Shown here: positions 57,370 to 64,000 of the stretch, piece by piece
Numbering within the stretch: the stretch's first letter is position 1
Layout of the letters: each line of letters begins with the position of its first letter
Assembly: GCA_014607495.2 (NCBI GenBank)
Contig: CP053165.1
Span: forward strand, 3,156,906-3,220,905
Source: Carposina sasakii
Lineage: Eukaryota > Arthropoda > Insecta > Lepidoptera > Carposinidae
Direction: 5' to 3'
Length of the DNA: 64,000 bases
Notes under the pieces: model-generated
Told to the model about the DNA's origin: nothing
Database searches by the model: none
The model's input: only the letters and a program-made list of their open reading frames with translations
Position numbers and translations under genes: made by a program

Positions 57370-58180
57370 GCCGGGCTAGCACGACCACGATAAGTATTAA
57401 TACGATAAAGGATTTCGTATCGTATCTATACCACCATAATTATCGATTTCGCGAACATGACCAATGGAACGATACGTTACGTTAAGTTTTATCCCGTGCT
57501 ATGATACGATAAGTCGCGAGATAAGTTAAACAAATGTTTCTAGAGTCAAAAAATATTTTTTTCTTTTTTTGCAATTGTCGTTCATTCTTTTTTTTTCTTT
57601 TTTTCCTTTTTGACATCAGATGTCATGTTAACTGCTCTATTATGACCAGCGATACGCGATACGATAAACCTATTTATCGAATAGCTGTCAAAATACGATA
57701 GATATTAGCCGCCATGTTGAATGTTATCGATACCAATTACTAATCATTTAATTTTACCTTTGATCTACCTATGTAAACTAAAAACGAGTAAACTAAAACA
57801 CTAAATTAAAAATATTAAGTTTGGAGCATATCACTGAAAACCTATCGAACCAAAGAATATAATAGGTATTTTCGATTTCTCTAACCTATCTACGCTTATC
57901 GCGCAATACAATGTTCATCGATAACAATATCTTGAATTGATGTCAAAATTAGATATTTTTAACATCAAAATACGGTCATGTTCGGCGCTATTGATAGTAA
58001 CCGATGCACATGCTCGCATTTTATCTATAATATCGTATCGTGCCGTGTAACGTTACCGGCATGGTTATGTTCGCTGTATCGATAAAATTCAACATGGCGG
58101 CTATATTTATCGAATTTTGACAGCTAGGTATCGATAACTTGACTTATCATATCGTGTATCGTTGGCCGTGCTAGCCGGGC
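57370..58180. mobile_element. MITE 'ccgggctagcacg'
   Basis: 'agccgggctagcacgaccac' faces 'ggccgtgctagccgggc'. The inside is rich in 'tatcgata'. The right end includes 'aaaattcaacatggcggcta', shared with 25265 and 31865. Confidence 0.78.
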
Positions 58181-58181
58181 A

Positions 58182-58807
58182 GGGGTGCGTTCGTGTAAGC
58201 CGGCGAAATCTTAGCCAGTTAAAAATTATCTAGCGAGGGATCGCTGAACGGAGTCATAGTGCTTATGTCAATGTCAGCTGTCAAATTCAATTGACAGTTT
58301 ATCAAACAATATCTATTCAACTCGACAATTGGAAAGTTTTTATTATTTTTGTTGTAATCTTCGTGATTTAGAAATAATTACACAGTTAAAATGGCAAACT
58401 CTACCTTCATTGTCGTAAATCATTCTGCCCCTTTCATCTACAACAATTTGCATTAAAATTTCATCAATGATCCACTCACACACAATACAATAAATTATTC
58501 ACTCGTGTTTCAAGTTTTCAACTCAATTTAAAAGTATTCAATCAAGGCGCGAATCGAGCAAAAAACAACAGACAGCTGTCATTAGTGTCAATCTGACAGC
58601 AGGATAAAATTTCGCGACCTAAAAAGCACGCTAGAATTTATCCTAGCCAGGCGAAAATTTATACCAGCGGACGAACGTGAACGGGTCGGATAAAATTTTG
58701 ACAGTTTAAGTTTTCGCCTCGCGGAGTGCTTGAACGGGGTGTTTGACATTTAGTCAGTTTAAATTTTAGACCGGCTAAGATTTCGCCGGCTTACACGAAC
58801 GCACCCC
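58182..58807. mobile_element. MITE with 35-bp perfect inverted ends
   Basis: 'ggggtgcgttcgtgtaagcc' then 'ggcgaaatcttagcc' at 58182-58216 is matched by its exact complement at 58773-58807. About 626 bp, immediately after the previous MITE. No ORF; superfamily not determined. Confidence 0.9.
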
Positions 58808-58849
58808 AGGGATTTGGTATCTCCTCTTATACATTTCTATGGTCGCGCG

Positions 58850-58965
58850 CGACAACGCGAATTTTTATAATGTGGCCAAGCGCTTCGTCGTAAAGTCGAA
58901 CACGAAGTTTTATCGCGACAACGCAACACGAATCTTGTCGCGACAATGTGGCCGGAGCATAAGCA
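58850..58965. repeat. 'gtcgcgac'-rich foldback
   Basis: 'cgacaacgcgaatttttataatgtggcc'-type half units recur inverted or direct ('cttgtcgcgacaatgtggcc'). Small repeat, family unknown. Confidence 0.5.
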
Positions 58966-59325
58966 GCATTCATTCCGAAATAGAGAGCACAGAACACTAT
59001 ATACGCTAGGAGATAGAGAGTACCGAAACCTAAAATAATAGGTACCTACGATTCGTGTGCAAGTTTGTTAGAAAATTAAATACCTACATAGTTGATTTTG
59101 TTTAGAAAGCAAGCAATAGGTAAATAGACTTCCTACATACTTATGCATCATTTAATTGAAACATGAAAAAATCTTCTCCTCTCTTACATTTTTATAGAGT
59201 TATTCGAATTCTAGTTGAATGATAGTATGATCTATGAGTATGATAGCTTAGATTAATGATTGGTCTTCGCTCCGCGGAGCGAATCATCATTTTAAGTATG
59301 ATAGCATATAATCAAAGGCAGGACC

Positions 59326-59410
59326 GGATTTAGGGGAGGGCAACCGGGACGAAAGCCCTGGGGCCTCTACAAATGGGTGGCCCCACAATAGCGATTTCGG
59401 GAAAAAATCT
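59326..59410 (+). repeat. Dispersed repeat 'ggatttaggggaggg', copy 2
   Basis: 'accggatttaggggagggca' and 'ggccccacaatagcgatttc' match 28470-28600. Confidence 0.65.
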
Positions 59411-60191
59411 TTCAAATTCAAAACTAGGTAGTAAACATCTTTTCCTTTGATATATTTTGTTTGGCTCTTTTACCTTTACCTACAGTACTTTTGTCGGCGA
59501 CGAAGACATGAAACCTACCCAAATTAAATGATTCGATGTTATGTACATATAAATAAGGTTGATATTTGAATAAAGAGTTTGTAATACATGTTAGGTATTA
59601 GACATGGGTAACTCCGGACACAACTATATCCTCGGATATACAGGGTGTCCCAAGAAATAGTGTCAAGCGGAAGTCCAAGGACAGAATACCCCTAGGGGTA
59701 CCCGAATTACCCCCATGTATGTTCCGCGACTTTTTGTAGTTTTCGAGATATGATTTTTTTTCATATTTTTTTGTTAAACCTTGGCTTATTTAACATTATT
59801 GGTCACAGAGACATCAATTGTTGAGATACAAGCTTGATTTTTTTTTCTGAAATAGGTGAACAGTAGCACTTGCAAAAACAAAAGCAATTGTGAGCCGATA
59901 TGCTACTATTAAGCCATTAAAAAAATGTTGAATCCTAAGTTTGTTAAAATGTTTAAATTAAAGATCTCTTTTGAAACGATTTAAAAAAAAACTTATCCCA
60001 AAAATGTCTCCAAAATTATTTTTAAAAACTTGCCAATTTCGTCAGCTATTTGCCATGTAAATTTGATTGAGCTATCTCCACGACTTCATACTTGAAAAAA
60101 TGTTTGAAACACAGTAAGTCGAAAAAACTTAATTAAAAGATTGGGCCGAATAAAACTAAAAAAATGTTATTATTGATTGTTTATTATTAAA

Positions 60192-61037
60192 TCACAAAAA
60201 GTTTTCGAAATGTCGCCCTTCCTGCTCGATACAAATTCTACATCGCCTTAAAAAAAATTCTTTTAGTCGTAAGAACGCTACCCTGTTGCTTTTTATTGTT
60301 TCTTCTGCTTGTCTTAGTTTTGTTCGTAGTTCCGCTATGTTTCTAATATCCTTGGCGTAAACTAATTCTTTATAATACCCCCAAACGAAGAAATCGATGG
60401 GGTTTAAGTCGGGAGACCGTGGCGGCCAGGCAATGGGCCCCCCACGGCCGATCCACTTGTCTCCAAACCTTTCGGTTAAATGTTGTCTGACAATCCTCGC
60501 GAAGTGACATGGAGCGCCGTCGTTTTGAAATATCATATTTCTACGCGTTAATAGGTCTACATTTTCTAAAAGACCGTCGAGATCTTGCCGTAAAAATTCC
60601 AAGTAGGACTCGCCATTTAATCGGTCAGGCAGTTGAAAGGGGCCAATCAGCTGTCCATTTAAGACGCCTGACCACAAGTTCACACTAAATTGTTCTTGAA
60701 AATTGGAGGCACGTGTCATGTGTGGATTTTCAATGCTCCAAGAATGATAATTGTGAATGTTGAAAATTCCACATCGTTTAAAATGAGATTCGTCGGTCCA
60801 CAAAATCGTATTAAAAAAATTTGCGTCTTCAGCTTGACGCCGCAACATTTCTTGACAAAACGCCACCCTTCTCGGATAATCTTCGGGCTTAAGCTGCTGA
60901 ACTTTTTGAATATGATATGGGTGAAATCCCTCTTTTTGTAGTATCCGATGTGCTTCTGATTTTGGAATTCCGGTGCGGCGTTCTATGGTTCTGACACTAA
61001 CTGATGGGTCTCTTGCCACTTCTTCGACCTTTTCGAA
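60192..61037 (-). pseudogene. Mariner-like transposase, left copy, N-truncated
   Basis: Frame open from the arm junction to the stop at 60192. EEVARDPSVSVRTIERRTGI is the second helix-turn-helix of the DNA-binding region; the first is missing. Catalytic residues: D in WTDESHF, D in FQNDGAPCHFA and D in SPDLNPIDFFVWG. The last two are separated by 41 residues, fitting DD41D mariners. The length (about 280 aa) is short for the family, at about 340. It has no ATG (the GTG at 61019 is within the domain), so it is unlikely to make a full protein. Confidence 0.88.
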
Positions 61038-61040
61038 TTT

Positions 61041-61665
61041 TTTTGATACGATTTTGTGGACCGACGAATCTCATTTTAAACGATGTGGAATTTTCAACAT
61101 TCACAATTATCATTCTTGGAGCATTGAAAATCCACACATGACACGTGCCTCCAATTTTCAAGAACAATTTAGTGTGAACTTGTGGTCAGGCGTCTTAAAT
61201 GGACAGCTGATTGGCCCCTTTCAACTGCCTGACCGATTAAATGGCGAGTCCTACTTGGAATTTTTACGGCAAGATCTCGACGGTCTTTTAGAAAATGTAG
61301 ACCTATTAACGCGTAGAAATATGATATTTCAAAACGACGGCGCTCCATGTCACTTCGCGAGGATTGTCAGACAACATTTAACCGAAAGGTTTGGAGACAA
61401 GTGGATCGGCCGTGGGGGGCCCATTGCCTGGCCGCCACGGTCTCCCTACTTAAACCCCATCGATTTCTTCGTTTGGGGGTATTATAAAGAATTAGTTTAC
61501 GCCAAGGATATTAGAAACATAGCGGAACTACGAACAAAACTAAGACAAGCAGAAGAAACAATAAAAAGCAACAGGGTAGCGTTCTTACGACTAAAAGAAT
61601 TTTTTTTAAGGCGATGTAGAATTTGTATCGAGCAGGAAGGGCGACATTTCGAAAACTTTTTGTGA
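61041..61665 (+). pseudogene. Mariner-like transposase, right copy, lacking the N-terminus
   Basis: Encodes the catalytic domain from DTILWTDESHFKRC to RHFENFL, as in the left copy except for very few changes (for example SPYLNPID in place of SPDLNPID; the catalytic Asp of NPID is kept). No helix-turn-helix and no credible start codon. Confidence 0.87.
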
Positions 61666-62586
61666 TTTAATAATAAACAATCAATAATAACATTTTTTTA
61701 GTTTTATTAGGCCCAATCTTTTAATTAAGTTTTTTCGACTTACTGTGTTTCAAATATTTTTTCAAGTATGAAGTCGTGGAGATAGCTCAATCAAATTTAC
61801 ATGGCAAATAGCTGACGAAATTGGCAAGTTTTTAAAAATATTTTGGAGACATTTTTGGGATAAGTTTTTTTTTTAAATCGTTTCAAAAGAGATCTTTAAT
61901 TTAAACATTTTAACAAACTTAGGATTCAACATTTTTTTAATGGCTTAATAGTAGCATATCGGCTCACAATTGCTTTTGTTTTTGCAAGTGCTACTGTTCA
62001 CCTATTTCAGAAAAAAAATCAAGCTTGTATCTCAACAATTGATGTCTCTGTGACCAATAATGTTAAATAAGCCAAGGTTTAACAAAAAAATATGAAAAAA
62101 AATCATATCTCGAAAACTACAAAAAGTCGCGGAACATACATGGGGGTAATTCGGGTACCCCTAGGGGTATTCTGTCCTTGGACTCCGCTTGACACTATTT
62201 CTTGGGACATCCTTATATTCGAAGAGGATATTAATCAACTCCTTCACTTCAAAGAAAGTTACCATATCCTATATCCGCCCACTCCGACCTACCGAATATG
62301 CCGAATAAGAATAATGAGCGAGCGGAATGCGAACACGCCGGAACGCGCGATACTATCGCAGTAGACGCATGAGCGCGAATGTAACGACATTCACGAGTAT
62401 ATACGAGTCCCACGAGCGACAGGCATGCCGTTTTTAGTATAAATATTGTTTTCGTAATTATAATTTTTCAAAATTTCTATTTATTCCGTTTTATATTTTG
62501 ATCTTAAGTATTTTGTTTTTAATGTAAATAAAAGCTGTTTGGATTTGGAATTATTTTTAGGACAATAGTTTTAGTGTACCTATTTA

Positions 62587-62994
62587 GTGATTTTTAAATA
62601 CGCCTCAAATATTCTAATTATTATTTGGATAGATCATCCCAATCATATCTCGGTTCGCTTAATCTCTTCATTGTGGATGGATCTGTTAAAAGGACACCTA
62701 CAACAACCTAACCAAATCAATCCCAGTCATATCTCGCTCCACTTAATCTCTTCGTTCCCGGACATGCACGCGGAGTTGGATCTGTTAAAAGGACACCTAC
62801 AACAACCTAACCAAACCAATCCCAGTCATATCTCGCTCCACTTAATGTCTTCGTTCCCGGACAAGCACGCGGAGTTGGATATGTTAAAAGGATATATATC
62901 CATAGTCGGAGTGATTTGCTACATGTTCAATCCTTTCCCGGATATGATTAGCCCATGCCTATTAGGTATAGCGCTAGCATTAAGTTTGTACTAG
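62587..62994 (+). CDS. Unrecognised ORF with 33-residue repeats
   Basis: 136-codon ORF that I do not recognise. A 99-bp unit is repeated: LLKGHLQQPNQ plus INPSHISLHLISSFPDMHAEL, then the same with TNPSHISLHLMSSFPDKHAEL, with a partial unit before and a short one after. A 99-bp period preserves frame, and the differences include silent and conservative changes. The C-terminus is hydrophobic (ISIVGVICYMF..LLGIALALSLY), possibly a membrane segment. No ATG with strong context was verified, and it lies in a transposon-rich region, so it may belong to an unknown mobile element. Confidence 0.4.
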   Translation: MIFKYASNILIIIWIDHPNHISVRLISSLWMDLLKGHLQQPNQINPSHISLHLISSFPDMHAELDLLKGHLQQPNQTNPSHISLHLMSSFPDKHAELDMLKGYISIVGVICYMFNPFPDMISPCLLGIALALSLY

Positions 62995-63779
62995 GTAGGG
63001 TTGTTTTGTGTCTGACTTATTTCTTATCCCTTTGAGTTTTATTAGCTGTAGGTAGCTATTCTGAGCACATTAAGAGTATTTTTAAGTAGATTGAATAATT
63101 GCTTTAGTAAATATTTGCGATTTCATAGTTTATTAAGATTTTGAACTTGTGCTTACAGTAGCTTCGAGAATATTCCAATTAGAATGAATCTGATTATTTC
63201 TTATTAGAGTTCAGTTTATGCCCTTTCTAGTGATATATAACTCATGTATATAGATTATGTAAATTAGATTTTATTAAGAGCTAAACTTAGCAAGTCGGTA
63301 AAATTTGTAAGATTTTTGACTTTTCTCCTTTGACAACTTTTTATTGTTTAAACTTAGAAATAAGATTTTTATGTAATTAGATAGTGCTAATTAAGACCTT
63401 TTTAACAATGTATAACACATGTATGTAAAGTTTGTTTTGAAATAAATATAGGGCGCAAAAGAGGTCAGTCAAGGGACAAAATAGATAAAATGTTAGGAGA
63501 AATCGTAGAGAATTTCTACCGCGTTCCAGACGGTAAGGGTGAACCGTCGACATATTTGTAAGTCGCACAGATTTTGTGTGTTCAATCCGAGGTAATACCG
63601 GATTTGACCTCCATACCACCGGATTGACCCACAAGTAGGCGCACTATGGCCGACTCATCGGCCCTAAGCGCCTACGAAATTGTATATAGTTTCTATGCCC
63701 TGGTGGCAAAATTATAACATAGTTGTCCTGTCCCTATTCTATAATGTTTGTCCCATATAGTTGTATATACTTGTTCTGC
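62995..63779. other. AT-rich flank, no gene seen
   Basis: No recognisable coding region. 63450-63680 has a mixed-composition stretch that might be part of an element running off the right edge of the window. Confidence 0.45.
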
Positions 63780-63799
63780 CTTTGTCTTGTCTTTACTCG

Positions 63800-63965
63800 G
63801 TAGGGCGGCGGTAGCAGGCAGGGGTGTCGATCGGCCGAGGGCGGGGCAAAATCTCCTCGCCACCGACCGATCGGCGGATCTACCCAGCCATGTCTGCCTG
63901 CCGTCCTACCGACAAGTTGTGTCGTCCCTATTTTTCTGAGTGCATGGGCTTTCCCCCATGCACTC
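63800..63965. repeat. GC-rich hairpins at the right edge
   Basis: 'cggtagggcgg..gcaggcag' (63798-63820) faces 'ctgcctgccgtcctaccg' (about 63894-63912), with 'gatcggccg' / 'cgaccgatcggcgg' nested within. Next to it, GAGTGCATGGG and CCCATGCACTC (63938-63948 and 63955-63965) make a perfect 11-bp stem with loop CTTTCC. May be part of an LTR or MITE cut by the window end. Confidence 0.8.
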
Positions 63966-64000
63966 ACTTGTATATATTAATATAAGATATGTCTTTCTCT

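Larger units (their letters stand above)
59641..62214. mobile_element. Palindromic double mariner-like element (DD41D type)
   Basis: Two arms, 59641-60822 and 61036-62214 (about 1.18 kb each), are inverted and nearly identical, separated by 213 bp. Outer ends 'cagggtgtcccaagaaatag' and 'ctatttcttgggacatcctt' are next to TA on both sides. Each arm holds most of one transposase gene, pointing inward from the centre to the end. Only the left copy keeps part of the N-terminal helix-turn-helix, in the spacer. Confidence 0.93.

Noticed and set aside
60973..61040. N-terminal extension of the right transposase copy
   Set aside because: This part is the complement of the left copy's helix-turn-helix (spacer), so the frame is a chance read-through across the palindrome centre.

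Overview
This is AT-rich eukaryotic DNA, almost certainly from a moth or butterfly (Lepidoptera). Genes are split by GT-AG introns. There is a typical lepidopteran odorant receptor, and the repeats have a lepidopteran character: RTE and jockey/CR1-type LINE ends, tRNA-derived SINEs, mariner, piggyBac, and many palindromic MITEs. The motif 'taggtacctacct' recurs throughout. No bacterial operons, rRNA, convincing tRNA genes or CRISPR arrays were seen.

Host genes. (1) Three paralogous luciferase/4-coumarate:CoA-ligase-like acyl-CoA synthetases share the same eight-exon structure: ACS1 (+, 6278-13726, 564 aa), ACS2 (-, 26304-33519, 566 aa) and ACS3 (-, 36163-41767). ACS3 is a pseudogene with several frame lesions and a stop. 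All three start with an Arg-rich, acid-poor segment resembling a mitochondrial presequence. ACS1 and ACS2 lack the C-terminal SKL peroxisomal signal common in this family. (2) An odorant receptor (+, 20473-25844, about 422 aa) lies between ACS1 and ACS2 and converges on ACS2. (3) An MGME1-like mitochondrial single-strand DNA exonuclease (-, 48000-54187) has four exons and a one-base insertion in a homopolymer of exon 3.

Mobile DNA. From the left: a piggyBac-like transposase with an intact ORF (169-2193); a nested stack at 3183-5775 (palindromic MITE, then a Harbinger-like element with TTA target duplication, then two further MITEs), with a paralogous empty site at about 54.8 kb; a Gypsy-type LTR element on the minus strand (15020-20106) with identical 433-bp terminal repeats that include the start of gag, a mosaic pol region and two arrays of small hairpins; and MITEs, SINEs and LINE ends in nearly every intron. 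The 49.4-51.0 kb stretch holds RTE and mariner fragments. The 54.2-64 kb end is a transposon island. It includes a 5'-truncated RTE reverse transcriptase and a 2.57-kb palindrome (59641-62214) built from two head-to-head copies of a DD41D mariner-like element, which could be transcribed into a long hairpin RNA.

How it fits together: the window is an acyl-CoA synthetase expansion with one decaying member, an unrelated chemoreceptor between the paralogues, and a mitochondrial DNA maintenance gene, all separated and inflated by several layers of transposon insertion. Exon boundaries were worked out by reading splice signals, reading phase and comparison of the paralogues. No alignment or database search was run.
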